64,000 nucleotides of DNA from an uncultured Clostridium sp. Its GTDB lineage: Bacteria; Bacillota; Clostridia; Clostridiales; Clostridiaceae. Position 1 is the stretch's first letter. Each line of letters opens with the position of its first letter. A model generated the notes under the pieces. It was not told where the DNA came from. It ran no database searches and saw nothing but the letters and a program-made list of their open reading frames with translations. The stretch spans positions 32,935 through 96,934 of the forward strand of contig UQBY01000010.1 in the NCBI GenBank assembly GCA_900539375.1, written 5' to 3'. This document shows positions 9,136 to 17,822 of this stretch, in pieces. A program made the translations under genes and the position numbers.

Positions 9136-10144
9136 TACTTTCTTCCTTTTTATTTACTACACTTTCATATAAATAATGTTTAGTTCCATTATTATTTATT
9201 AAAGTTTTTATATTATTTTCTACTATATAATCTCCTGTTTCCTCTAAAATTCCATAATTAAGAGCTTTTCCATTTACTGTTACCACTATACCTTCTGAAG
9301 GAACTATTTTTTGCTCTTTTGCATACCTAATGGATTCTTTTAATACAAAATCTATATTCTTATCTAAAGGACTAATTTCTTTAAGTATTTTTTCTCCTGT
9401 ACTAGAGGCTGAATGAAAATATATTACAGAGTCATATTTATTTATTTCATACTTTATTGAATATGGAACTTCTATAATTACAGTTGATACTGCTTTATTA
9501 TATTGATTGTACATATATATTGATACAAATATTATTATTATTAATATAGCTGAAAATATAGTTTTTATTTTCTTTCCAAGAGTTCTTTCTTTTCCAGATA
9601 TTATTTCCTCACCTAATTCAAAATCCTCTTTATTTGAAACATAAAAAAATTCTCCTGAACTTGATAGTATAATACAATTTTTTCTTAAACGTTCTATGAC
9701 TATTCCTCTACGTTCCTTTTTATTTGGTATCTCTTCATCTATATTATCATTAACTAATACTCTTAAATAATCTTGAATATATTTATAATTTGTACTTTCC
9801 ATAATTAATATGTATGTAATTAAATAGTGTTTCCATCTTTCTAGAAACTTTTTAGAAATTCTAGTTTTTCTAGAAACAAGTCCTATATTTAAAACTTTTT
9901 TTGCTTTAAAAGAAGATACTACATCATAATCTTTTGCTATATAATATGCAACATTTAAAATAAGATTTTTTTCTTTTTCATTAGGTCTATCTAAAGCTAA
10001 ATCTTTTAATAATACTTCATATTCAAAAAGTTCTTTATTAAAATTTTTAATTTGTTGTTCTCTTGCTTTTTTTGATTTTTCACTTACATCTATAACTCCA
10101 GGTTTATTTGAAAAGATATACCTATCTTTTCTAAACTCTTCCAT
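9113..10144 (-). CDS. SigI C-terminal domain fused to RsgI-type transmembrane anti-sigma factor
   Basis: 343 residues. Residues about 31-130 match the C-terminal DNA-binding half of sigma factor SigI: the spacing of ELFEYEVLLKDLALDRPN, then VSRKTRISKKFLERWKHYLI, then YKYIQDYL follows B. subtilis SigI (SFQELLENSPK, VSRKTIERNRKYII, YLKDYL). Residues 145-185 (RRGIVIERL...GEFFYVS...ELGEEI) are the RsgI anti-sigma domain. A membrane helix follows at 193-212, then the RsgI extracytoplasmic domain (about 218-300). Normally SigI and RsgI are separate proteins, and SigI also has a sigma-2 domain, which is absent here. The usual DINPS cleavage motif is replaced by EVPYS. Function inferred: a membrane-held transcription or decoy factor. 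GAGGTGA precedes the ATG. Confidence 0.75.
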   Translation of the reverse strand: MEEFRKDRYIFSNKPGVIDVSEKSKKAREQQIKNFNKELFEYEVLLKDLALDRPNEKEKNLILNVAYYIAKDYDVVSSFKAKKVLNIGLVSRKTRISKKFLERWKHYLITYILIMESTNYKYIQDYLRVLVNDNIDEEIPNKKERRGIVIERLRKNCIILSSSGEFFYVSNKEDFELGEEIISGKERTLGKKIKTIFSAILIIIIFVSIYMYNQYNKAVSTVIIEVPYSIKYEINKYDSVIYFHSASSTGEKILKEISPLDKNIDFVLKESIRYAKEQKIVPSEGIVVTVNGKALNYGILEETGDYIVENNIKTLINNNGTKHYLYESVVNKKEESNESETAK

Positions 10145-10346
10145 AAACTCACCTCACACCCAATACAAACTACCTACAATAAAATTCTTTTCATATCTTG
10201 TATTATATCATATATTTCTACATATATTATAGCCTTGTAACAATAATAGATTTTCTTTTATTTTTTAAATTTATCCTTTATAAACTTCATTAATATTACA
10301 ATCTCATATATAATAAATAAAAAGATAAAATAAGTGAGGTGATTTT

Positions 10347-10817
10347 ATGAGAATTGGAATGGGATATGATGTTCATAAACTTGTTCCTGAAAGAAAACTT
10401 ATACTAGGTGGAGTTACTATTCCTTATGAACTAGGACTTTTAGGACATTCAGATGCTGATGTTTTATTACATGCTATAATGGATTCTCTTCTTGGAGCAG
10501 CTGCTTTAGGAGATATTGGAAAGCACTTTCCTGATACAGATGATAGATTTAAAGGAATATCAAGCATAAAGCTTTTAACTGAAGTTGGAAAGCTTATTTC
10601 AGAAAAAGGTTATAAAATAGAAAATATAGATGCAACTATAATTGCACAAAAGCCTAAAATGGCTCCTCATATACCTTTAATGAGAGAAAATATAGCTTCT
10701 GCATTAAATATAGAATTAGACAAAATTAATGTAAAAGCTACAACAGAAGAAGGACTTGGTTTTACAGGAGAAGGAAAAGGCATTTCTTCTCAAAGTATCT
10801 GTCTTTTAACAAAATAA
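10347..10817 (+). CDS. ispF: 2-C-methyl-D-erythritol 2,4-cyclodiphosphate synthase
   Basis: 156 residues, full length for IspF, which forms the cyclic diphosphate in the MEP pathway to isoprenoids. The zinc site DVH (in MGYDVHK), the HSDADV motif, the DIGKHFPDTD substrate loop and the C-terminal ATTEEGLGFTGEGKG are all present. GTGAGGTGATTTT precedes the ATG. It is a single-gene unit, divergent from the sigI/rsgI-like gene, and ends in a strong terminator shared with the next, convergent gene. Confidence 0.97.
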   Translation: MRIGMGYDVHKLVPERKLILGGVTIPYELGLLGHSDADVLLHAIMDSLLGAAALGDIGKHFPDTDDRFKGISSIKLLTEVGKLISEKGYKIENIDATIIAQKPKMAPHIPLMRENIASALNIELDKINVKATTEEGLGFTGEGKGISSQSICLLTK

Positions 10818-10825
10818 ACATATAC

Positions 10826-10870
10826 AAAAAGCCAGTATCTTAATATGTTATGTTAAGATACTAGCTTTTT
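10826..10870. terminator. Bidirectional terminator
   Basis: An 18-bp stem with one mismatch (AAAAAGCCAGTATCTTAA with TTAAGATACTAGCTTTTT), T-rich on both sides, lies between convergent genes. Confidence 0.85.
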
Positions 10871-10875
10871 ATTTT

Positions 10876-11550
10876 TTATATTACTTCTGAAAGATTTTTT
10901 TGTAGTATTTCTTTAAATTTCATACCCTCAATTTCACTTTCTGTTGCTGATTTACATATAGTTTTCCATTCTTCAGAAGATACTCCTATCTTTTTCTTAA
11001 ATTCTTCTTCTGTTCCTGTAATCATAGTAGATTCTTCAACAAATTCTCCTAATTCTTCTGGAGTTTTAAATATTTTTAAATATAGGAACTCTGTATTATC
11101 TCCAAACCATTTTTTATTAAAATTTCTTGCAAATTTAATCAATCCTGATACAATCTTATCTTTAGGTAAATCCCACATTTTCTCTAGTTTCTTATAATCT
11201 TCAAGCATTGATTTGCCTTCATCTTTTGTTATCTTCTTATTTTTAAGTCCATCTTTTACTATTTTTTCTACTGATAATGATGGTACCATTGTTACCATCT
11301 TTTTCTTCCCATAAATCCATTTATAGAAAGCTTCCTGTAAAAAAGAGTATTGTATGTATCCTAATAATACCTTTTCATCTGGAAAATACGCATATATATT
11401 ATCAATACCATTACTTTTGTTAAAAATAAGAGTATGAATGTAAAGTGATTTTCCCTTTGGTGGCTTTTCCATAAACATATGCCCTCTAATAGTGCTATTT
11501 TGCATAATGATTTTATCCCAATATTTTAAGGAATTATAACTTTGCCTCAC
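10876..11550 (-). CDS. Hypothetical protein
   Basis: About 224 residues, not recognised. It is soluble and charged, without signal peptide, membrane segments or cysteine motif; predicted mixed alpha/beta N-terminal half and a helical, lysine/glutamate-rich C-terminal half (about 85-224). I chose the GTG at 11550, eight bases after AAAGG; a GTG at 11559 would add three residues but has a poorer ribosome site. It is monocistronic and convergent with ispF. Codon use looks native. Upstream (11551-11768) is an AT-rich gap without a clear feature. Confidence 0.6.
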   Translation of the reverse strand: MRQSYNSLKYWDKIIMQNSTIRGHMFMEKPPKGKSLYIHTLIFNKSNGIDNIYAYFPDEKVLLGYIQYSFLQEAFYKWIYGKKKMVTMVPSLSVEKIVKDGLKNKKITKDEGKSMLEDYKKLEKMWDLPKDKIVSGLIKFARNFNKKWFGDNTEFLYLKIFKTPEELGEFVEESTMITGTEEEFKKKIGVSSEEWKTICKSATESEIEGMKFKEILQKNLSEVI

Positions 11551-11768
11551 CTTTATCACCTTTCTTTTCTCTTAGATAATTTAATTATATAAGATAGTAT
11601 ATCCCCTTTTCAATATTTTTTACTAACTTTTCAAGTTATATTTTCATTTATGAAATTATTTATTTTTCTTTTAAAATATTCCAAATTTCTTATGTTATAA
11701 GCACCTTTCAATAACAAATATTTTATTATATAATATATAATATATGAAAAGTTACAGGGGGTGTCTGG

Positions 11769-12176
11769 TTGTTTTTTTGTGAAATTTGCCATGAAAAAGC
11801 TGATATTCATCATATTGTTCATAGACATGAAGGTGGATTTGATATAGAAATTAATTATAAATATTTATGTGAAAAGCATCATCGTGGGAAAAATGGTCCC
11901 CATCAATGTTTAGAAACAGATATTAAATATAAATTAAAATTGCAAAATAAGCTAAAGAAATTACTTTATAAAAAATATTATAATTTTAAGGAGCTTGAAC
12001 AAATTCTTAATGCACCTTATAATACTATAAAGAGAATAACTAAAAATATAAAGTTATATAAAGAAGGTTATAAAAGGGAAGATATAATTTTAAAACTTAT
12101 GGGTGGTATTAACTACACTGAAGATATGTTAGATGAAATTAAAATTCAACATTTAAGTAAAGAAATTCAAAAATGA
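11769..12176 (+). CDS. HNH-like zinc-binding protein with C-terminal helix-turn-helix-like segment
   Basis: 135 residues, TTG start six bases after AGGGGGTG. Residues 4-45 hold CEICHEKADIHHIVHRHEGG followed by YLCEKHHRGKNGPH, i.e. CxxC...HH...H...CxxHH spacing typical of HNH nuclease-like zinc folds. The remaining 80 residues are basic and helical, and FKELEQILNAPYNTIKRITK looks like a helix-turn-helix. Whether it cuts nucleic acid is unknown; a DNA- or RNA-binding role is inferred. It stands alone upstream of the thrS leader, with no toxin, methylase or phage gene nearby. Confidence 0.65.
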   Translation: MFFCEICHEKADIHHIVHRHEGGFDIEINYKYLCEKHHRGKNGPHQCLETDIKYKLKLQNKLKKLLYKKYYNFKELEQILNAPYNTIKRITKNIKLYKEGYKREDIILKLMGGINYTEDMLDEIKIQHLSKEIQK

Positions 12177-12201
12177 TATAATTTTTATGACTTAATAAAT
12201 A

Positions 12202-12230
12202 TTGACATCTTTTTATTAAATAATTATAAT
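12202..12230 (+). promoter_or_regulatory. SigA promoter of thrS leader
   Basis: Perfect TTGACA (12202-12207), 17-nt spacer and perfect TATAAT (12225-12230); start expected near 12237. Confidence 0.85.
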
Positions 12231-12236
12231 AATCTT

Positions 12237-12482
12237 AATTAATATATTAATACGTTGAAGAGAACAGTAGGTTAAATCTTCATTTTCAGAGAGAGAATAT
12301 GTAGCTGTAATTATTCTTAAATGAACTTAACTCGAAAACCATCTCTGAGTGGCTCTAATAAAGCCCGTTATTATCACGTTACGATATTTTTCAAGTGACC
12401 TAAAATATACTTTTAGGTAATTAGAGTGGAACCACGGAATTTTATACTTCGTCTCTATTTTTTTAGAGATGAAGTTTTTTTA
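12237..12482 (+). promoter_or_regulatory. T-box riboswitch for thrS (Thr specifier ACC)
   Basis: Stem I pairs GAGA with TCTC at its base and GGTTAA with TTAACT above the specifier loop; the loop contains AGTA on the 5' side and GAAAACCA on the 3' side, giving ACC (12338-12340, Thr) as specifier followed by A. The T-box AGAGTGGAACCACGG is at 12423-12437; its TGGA pairs with a U-discriminator acceptor end. The terminator hairpin is ACTTCGTCTCTA/TAGAGATGAAGT (12446-12475) followed by a T-run. Uncharged tRNA-Thr should switch on thrS. Confidence 0.93.
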
Positions 12483-12507
12483 TTTTTTAATATGATTGGA
12501 GGAAAAG

Positions 12508-14442
12508 ATGATGATTAAAATTACTTTAAAAGATGGCTCTGTAAAAGAATTTGAATCTGGAGTATCAGTTTTAGACATTGCTAAATCAATAAGTGAAGGT
12601 TTAGCTAGAAATGCTTGTTGTGGAATTATAAATGGGAAAGTGGTAGACCTTCGTACTAAGGTAAATGAAGATGTAGAACTTAGCATATGCACTGCTGATT
12701 CTCAAGAAGGAATGGATACTATAAGACATAGTATATCTCATGTTCTTGCCTCTGCTGTTAAAAGATTATTTCCAGAAGCAAAACTTGCTATTGGTCCTTC
12801 AATAGCTAATGGATTCTATTATGACTTTGATGTGGAAACTCCATTTTCAACTGCTGATTTAGAAAAACTTGAAGATGAAATGAGAAAAATCATAAAAGAA
12901 AATCCTTCTATAGAAAGATTTGAACTTCCTAAAAATGAAGCTCTTGAATTAATGAAGGATGAGCCTTATAAGGTTGACTTAATAAATGATTTACCTGAAG
13001 GAGAAGTAATTTCTTTTTATAAATTAGGTGATTTTACAGACCTTTGTGCAGGACCTCACTTAATGTCTATTAAAAATGTGAAGGCTGTTAAATTATTAAA
13101 GAGCACTGGTGCTTACTGGAAAGGAAATGAAAAGAATAAAATGCTTTCTAGAATATATGGTACAGCATTCTTAAAGAAATCAGAATTAGAAGCTCATCTT
13201 GAAGCTTTAGAAGAAGCTAAAAAGAGAGACCATAATAAATTAGGAAGAGAACTTAAAATATTTACAACTGATGAAAATGTAGGTCAAGGACTTCCTCTTC
13301 TTATGCCAAAGGGAGCTAAGCTATTCCAAATCCTTTCAAGATGGATTGAAGACCTTGAAGAAAGCAGAGGATATGTTTTAACTAAAACTCCTTATATGGC
13401 AAAAAGTGATTTATATAAAATATCTGGTCACTGGGATCACTATAAAGAAGGAATGTTTGTTTTAGGTGATGAAGAAAAAGATGATGAAGTTATGGCTTTA
13501 AGACCAATGACTTGTCCATTCCAATATACTATATATAATGCTGAACAACATAGTTATAAAGAATTACCAATAAGATATGCTGAAACTTCTACTCTATTTA
13601 GAAATGAAAACTCTGGAGAAATGCATGGTCTTATAAGAGTTAGACAATTTACTTTAGCTGATGGTCATTTAATTGTTACTCCTGAACAATTAGAAGATGA
13701 ATTTAGAGGTGTTGTTGATTTAATTAAGTATGTTATGGAAACTCTTGGAATTCAAGATGACATAACTTATAGATTCTCTAAATGGGATCCAAACAACAAG
13801 AAAAAATATATTGATGAACCAGAAGCTTGGGAAAATACTCAAAATATTATGAGAAACATCTTAAATCACCTTAAAATTAACTATACTGAAGCTGATGATG
13901 AAGCAGCTTTCTATGGTCCAAAGCTTGATATTCAATTTAAGAATGTTCATGGAAAAGAAGATACAATAATAACAGTTCAAATTGACTTTGCATTAGCTGA
14001 AAGATTTGACATGACTTACATTGATAAAAATGGTGAAAAGAAACATCCTTATATAATTCACAGATCATCAATTGGATGTTATGAAAGAACTATAGCTATG
14101 CTTATAGAAAAATATGCAGGTGCATTCCCAACTTGGATGTCACCAGTTCAAGTAAAGATATTACCAATCTCTGATAAATACAATGAATATGCAAATAAAG
14201 TTGCAGCTTCATTAAGAGAAAAATCTGTAAGAGTTGAAACTGACTTTAGAGCTGAAAAGATTGGTTATAAAATAAGAGAAGCGAGACTTGAAAGAACTCC
14301 TTACATCTTAGTTGTAGGAGAACAAGAAGCTGAAAACAACACTGTTGCTGTAAGAAGCAGAAAAAATGGTGATGAAGGAAGCATAGCTCTTGAAGATTTT
14401 GAAAATAGAATTTTATTAGAAATAGCTAAAAAAGAAAAATAA
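12508..14442 (+). CDS. thrS: Threonyl-tRNA synthetase
   Basis: About 644 residues: TGS domain (about 1-62), the SAD editing domain (RHSISHVLASAVKRLFPEAKLAIGPS, then GPHLMS), the class II catalytic core (MRPMTCPFQ, RVRQFTLADGH, IHRSSIGCYERTIAMLIE) and the C-terminal anticodon-binding domain (about 545-640). It charges tRNA-Thr. GGAGGA is at 12498-12503, so translation starts at ATG 12508 or 12511; an in-frame TTG at 12496 overlaps the ribosome site and is not the start. Controlled by the Thr T-box immediately upstream. A long hairpin terminator follows. Confidence 0.97.
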   Translation: MMIKITLKDGSVKEFESGVSVLDIAKSISEGLARNACCGIINGKVVDLRTKVNEDVELSICTADSQEGMDTIRHSISHVLASAVKRLFPEAKLAIGPSIANGFYYDFDVETPFSTADLEKLEDEMRKIIKENPSIERFELPKNEALELMKDEPYKVDLINDLPEGEVISFYKLGDFTDLCAGPHLMSIKNVKAVKLLKSTGAYWKGNEKNKMLSRIYGTAFLKKSELEAHLEALEEAKKRDHNKLGRELKIFTTDENVGQGLPLLMPKGAKLFQILSRWIEDLEESRGYVLTKTPYMAKSDLYKISGHWDHYKEGMFVLGDEEKDDEVMALRPMTCPFQYTIYNAEQHSYKELPIRYAETSTLFRNENSGEMHGLIRVRQFTLADGHLIVTPEQLEDEFRGVVDLIKYVMETLGIQDDITYRFSKWDPNNKKKYIDEPEAWENTQNIMRNILNHLKINYTEADDEAAFYGPKLDIQFKNVHGKEDTIITVQIDFALAERFDMTYIDKNGEKKHPYIIHRSSIGCYERTIAMLIEKYAGAFPTWMSPVQVKILPISDKYNEYANKVAASLREKSVRVETDFRAEKIGYKIREARLERTPYILVVGEQEAENNTVAVRSRKNGDEGSIALEDFENRILLEIAKKEK

Positions 14443-14467
14443 TTTTCTTTACAACATTAAAGCCTAT

Positions 14468-14516
14468 AAAAATATTAGTATCCTTATATTATTTTTAAGG
14501 ATACTAATATTTTTTA
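14468..14516 (+). terminator. Intrinsic terminator of thrS
   Basis: A stem of about 18 bp, with AAATATTAGTATCCTTA matched by TAAGGATACTAATATTT and then a T-run. Confidence 0.85.
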
Positions 14517-14562
14517 TAAATAAAATTAATTTATAAAATCTAAACTAAAAAATAACACACTT

Positions 14563-14748
14563 TTATTGTTCATTTATTTCCACTTTTACACTATTTTTTA
14601 TTATTAACGCACTTACTGTACTGCCTGATGTAAGTAATATGAACTTTATCCTCGCTATGTAATCATTACCAATATCAACAAAAAAATCAATATACCATAA
14701 TATTAACCACAGAATTAGAATCAATAATAATGCTACAATTCTTTTCAA
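14563..14748 (-). CDS. Small membrane protein
   Basis: 61 residues, TTG start eight bases after GGGAG. Two hydrophobic stretches (about 4-24 and 34-50) and a short charged C-terminus. Not recognised. It has its own ribosome site, and there is no alternative gene in this 400-bp stretch, so it is probably real, but no function can be proposed. Confidence 0.45.
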   Translation of the reverse strand: MKRIVALLLILILWLILWYIDFFVDIGNDYIARIKFILLTSGSTVSALIIKNSVKVEINEQ

Positions 14749-14849
14749 GATATCATCTCCCTTAACTTATTTTTACAATAATCCCTTTCTGTTATATTAT
14801 CGTATATTTTTTCAAAAAATTCAATATTTTTTTAATTTTATATATTTAT

Positions 14850-14901
14850 AAAAAATGTGAATTATTCTTTTGAATTCATTCAAATTAACAATCCACATTT
14901 T
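14850..14901 (-). terminator. Terminator of metY (minus strand)
   Basis: On the minus strand AAAATGTG (from 14901) pairs with CACATTTT (ending near 14850), with an inner TGAAT/ATTCA pairing and a run of T after the stem. Confidence 0.6.
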
Positions 14902-14934
14902 CTAAATAAAAAGTATTTATCTAAGCTTTTTTAT

Positions 14935-16200
14935 TTATATATTTGATAATCCTAATTTTATATCTTTTATTATATCATCTATATTTTCAAGCCCTACAGA
15001 TATTCTTATTAATCCTGGTGTTATTCCTGCAGCCACTAATTGTTCATCAGTAAGTTGTCTATGAGTTGAACTTGCTGGATGAAGAACACAAGTACGAATA
15101 TCTGCCACATGAACAACATTTGATGCTAATTTTAAACTATCCATAAATTTAGCTGCAACTTCACGTCCTCCTTTTACAGAGAATGAAATTACTCCACTAC
15201 ATCCATTTGGTAAATACTTTTTTGCTAAATCTTGATACTTATTTCCTTGTAATGTTGGATAGTTTACAAATTCTATTTTATCACTATTATTTAAAAATTC
15301 TGCTATTTTTTCTGCATTTCTACAATGCTTTTCTATTCTTACTGGTAATGTTTCAAGTCCTAGATTTAAAAGGAAAGCATCTTGTGCTGATGGATATGCT
15401 CCTAAATCTCTCATTAATTGAACTCTTGCTTTTACTATGTAAGCTGACTTTCCAAATTGTTTTGTATATACTACTCCATGATAAGATTCATCAGGCTCTG
15501 TAAATTCAGGAAATTTTCCATTTGTCCAATCAAAATTTCCACTATCAACGATAACACCACCTAGTTGAACAGCATGACCATCCATATACTTAGTTGTTGA
15601 ATGAATTACTATATCTGCTCCATGTTCTATTGGTCTACAAAGTACTGGAGTGGCAAAAGTATTATCAACTATAAGAGGTACATTATTTTTATGAGCTATC
15701 TTAGCAAATTTTTCTATGTCAAATATACTTATTGCTGGATTTGCTATTGTTTCTCCAAATACCACTTTTGTATTTTCTTTAAATGCCTTTTGTATTTCTT
15801 CTTCTGAAGCATCTGCATCTACAAAAGTACATTCAATTCCAAATTTCTTAAGAGTTACAGCAAAAAGGTTTATTGTTCCACCATATATAGTAGCTGCACT
15901 AACTATATGGTCTCCTGCTTTTAAAATGTTCATTATACTTATAAGTGAGGCTGCTTGTCCTGATGTTGTACAAAGTGCTCCTATTCCTCCTTCTAATGAA
16001 GCAATCTTCTCTTCTACAGCTCCAACAGTTGGATTTGCTATTCTAGAATAAAAATAACCATTAGAAGAAAGATCAAATAATTTTCCCACTTCATCTGTTG
16101 AATTATATTTATAAGTTGTGCTTTGATATATTGGTAATGCTCTAGGTTCTCCATTTCCTGGATGATATCCTTCATGAAGACATTTAGTTTCTATTTTCAT
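14935..16200 (-). CDS. metY: O-acetylhomoserine sulfhydrylase
   Basis: 421 residues, a full-length gamma-family PLP enzyme. It opens with TKCLHEGYHPGNGEPRALPIYQSTTY, the usual MetY N-terminus, and carries the PLP-lysine motif STTKYMDGHAVQLGG and C-terminal SHRQLTDEQL-type sequence (STHRQLTDEQLVAAGI). It makes homocysteine from O-acetylhomoserine and sulfide (or the thiol ester equivalent), linking sulfide to methionine. GGAGGA precedes the ATG. It is transcribed alone from a promoter at 16241-16269, and is close to cysK and the sulfate operon, so sulfur control is likely. Confidence 0.95.
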   Translation of the reverse strand: MKIETKCLHEGYHPGNGEPRALPIYQSTTYKYNSTDEVGKLFDLSSNGYFYSRIANPTVGAVEEKIASLEGGIGALCTTSGQAASLISIMNILKAGDHIVSAATIYGGTINLFAVTLKKFGIECTFVDADASEEEIQKAFKENTKVVFGETIANPAISIFDIEKFAKIAHKNNVPLIVDNTFATPVLCRPIEHGADIVIHSTTKYMDGHAVQLGGVIVDSGNFDWTNGKFPEFTEPDESYHGVVYTKQFGKSAYIVKARVQLMRDLGAYPSAQDAFLLNLGLETLPVRIEKHCRNAEKIAEFLNNSDKIEFVNYPTLQGNKYQDLAKKYLPNGCSGVISFSVKGGREVAAKFMDSLKLASNVVHVADIRTCVLHPASSTHRQLTDEQLVAAGITPGLIRISVGLENIDDIIKDIKLGLSNI

Positions 16201-16225
16201 TTTTATCCTCCTATAAATTCATTTT

Positions 16226-16269
16226 TTGTTTAACAATACCATTATATGTATTAAATTCTTCATAATCAA
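16226..16269 (-). promoter_or_regulatory. Promoter of metY
   Basis: Minus strand TTGATT (16264-16269), 17-nt spacer, perfect TATAAT (16241-16246). A hyphenated palindrome TTGTTTAACAA (16226-16236) lies at the expected start site and could be an operator. Confidence 0.6.
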
Positions 16270-16272
16270 GCT

Positions 16273-16839
16273 TTAACAACATTTTATACTCATAGTTTCA
16301 GTTATAATATAATCTGCTTTTATATCATGTTCCTCCGCTGGTACATTTTCTAAAAGTTGAAAATCGTATATTAAAGCTACTTTGATTATTTTTTTATCTA
16401 TATTTTCTAAATATCTATCATAATATCCACCACCATAGCCTATTCTTTTTCCAACAAGGTCAAAAGCTACTCCAGGTAAAATTATTAAATCTAAATTATT
16501 TTTACAAAATTCTTCTTTACTATCATCTGGTTCTAAAATTCCATACTTATTTTCTTTTAGTCCTTCTAATGAAGTAATTTCAACAGCTTCCATCTTTTTA
16601 GTTTTTATATCTGTTCTAGGAATAAAAATATGTTTTCCTTCATTAATAAATTCTTGAATGTAAGACATAGTATCTATCTCACTTCCAAAACCTAAATATA
16701 TAAAAATATTTTTGCTTTTTTTATAATATTCACTTTCCTTTAGTTTTAAAATTATATTCTTATCCATTATTTCTTTTGCTTCTTTTAATATATTATCTCT
16801 TTTAGAAATCATATTTTTTCTTATTTCTTTTTTATCCAT
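16273..16839 (-). CDS. 5-formyltetrahydrofolate cyclo-ligase
   Basis: 188 residues. It converts 5-formyl-THF to 5,10-methenyl-THF using ATP. The N-terminal basic helix (KEIRKNMISKRD), the folate-site GSEIDT, and the hallmark GVAFDLVGKRIGYGGGYYDRYL are intact. The ATG at 16839 is eight bases after GGTGAT; the upstream in-frame GTG codons at 16854/16851 are part of that ribosome site and were not used. It is divergent from the AraC-type regulator. Confidence 0.95.
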   Translation of the reverse strand: MDKKEIRKNMISKRDNILKEAKEIMDKNIILKLKESEYYKKSKNIFIYLGFGSEIDTMSYIQEFINEGKHIFIPRTDIKTKKMEAVEITSLEGLKENKYGILEPDDSKEEFCKNNLDLIILPGVAFDLVGKRIGYGGGYYDRYLENIDKKIIKVALIYDFQLLENVPAEEHDIKADYIITETMSIKCC

Positions 16840-16965
16840 AAGTTTAATCACCACTTTATATACTTTTTACCTTATAATATCACATTATTTAATTTAAAAT
16901 CCTACTATAAATGAATATATTTTTTATTAATTCATTGTGTTCTTAATAATTACATATAAATTTAT

Positions 16966-16994
16966 TTGTTTTACTTGTATATTTATTATATAAT
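16966..16994 (+). promoter_or_regulatory. Promoter of the AraC-type gene
   Basis: TTGTTT (16966-16971), 17-nt spacer, perfect TATAAT (16989-16994). Confidence 0.6.
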
Positions 16995-17038
16995 ATGTAT
17001 ATTATTAATATAAATCTATTTTTGTGAGGTGAATATTT

Positions 17039-17710
17039 TTGTACGAACATTTTAAATCTGATAAACATATTTTTAATAATGATATATCTTTTTTAATAAA
17101 ATTAAGAGATAAACCAGGAATTATTTATATGACAAAAGAAAAGCATAAAGAAGAATTAGCTGAAGAAATATCTATAGAAAATAAAAAAATTGATTTATTA
17201 ATATGGAATGCAATGTATACTAAAGAAATAGTTGCAAATGGAATTGCAACAAAATATCTTCATCCAATTTACAATAAATTTTATGATACAATTCCAACTT
17301 TAAATTCACTAGAAAGTCTTCAAGATTTAGAACTTAAAATGGTAGATACTTATATGAATCTTGTTATAAATGATGTTGAAGTTACTCAAAACCATGTTAT
17401 AAACAGAATTTTAAAGCATCTTCACTTAAATATAGAAAGCCACATATCCCTAGAACAACTTGCTTCAGAGGTTAATCTTTCTCCTGGTTATATATCAGAT
17501 TGCTTTAAAAAAGAAATGGGCATAACTGTTATGAATTATGCTAAAAAAATAAGAATAGATAGAGCTAAGGTTCTTCTTTTAACAACTAATGAAAGTATTT
17601 TAGATATAGGTCTTACTTTAGGATTTCATGACCAAAGCCATTTTTATAAAACCTTTAAAAAATTTACAGGAATGTCTCCTTCTCAATACAGAAATACAAA
17701 TTATAAATAA
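17039..17710 (+). CDS. AraC-family transcription regulator
   Basis: 223 residues with TTG start six bases after AGGTGA. The C-terminal 100 residues are the double helix-turn-helix of AraC/XylS proteins (HISLEQLASEVNLSPGYIS and SILDIGLTLGFHDQSHFYKTFKKFTGMSPSQYR). The N-terminal half (1-120) is helical with no recognised sugar-binding cupin; it begins DKHIFNN, resembling other clostridial AraC proteins. Target genes are not evident; it stands alone between 5-FTHF cyclo-ligase and cysK. Confidence 0.88.
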   Translation: MYEHFKSDKHIFNNDISFLIKLRDKPGIIYMTKEKHKEELAEEISIENKKIDLLIWNAMYTKEIVANGIATKYLHPIYNKFYDTIPTLNSLESLQDLELKMVDTYMNLVINDVEVTQNHVINRILKHLHLNIESHISLEQLASEVNLSPGYISDCFKKEMGITVMNYAKKIRIDRAKVLLLTTNESILDIGLTLGFHDQSHFYKTFKKFTGMSPSQYRNTNYK

Positions 17711-17714
17711 AAAT

Positions 17715-17762
17715 AAAGTTATCAAATAAGAAGTATTATATTTCTTATAAGATAACTTTATC
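17715..17762. terminator. Bidirectional terminator between the AraC gene and cysK
   Basis: Nested arms AAAGTTATC/GATAACTTT and ATAAGAA/TTCTTAT form one long stem between convergent genes. Confidence 0.8.
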
Positions 17763-17822
17763 TTTTATTTGGTGTTTTTCACTATTAATGATTCTTTTAT
17801 AGTATTTCCTAATTAAATTATT

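Noticed and set aside
12496..12507. TTG start four codons upstream for thrS
   Set aside because: It overlaps the GGAGGA ribosome site; ATG 12508/12511 is correctly spaced.
15601..16051. Plus-strand ORFs over metY
   Set aside because: Antisense shadows of a strongly conserved enzyme gene, without ribosome sites.
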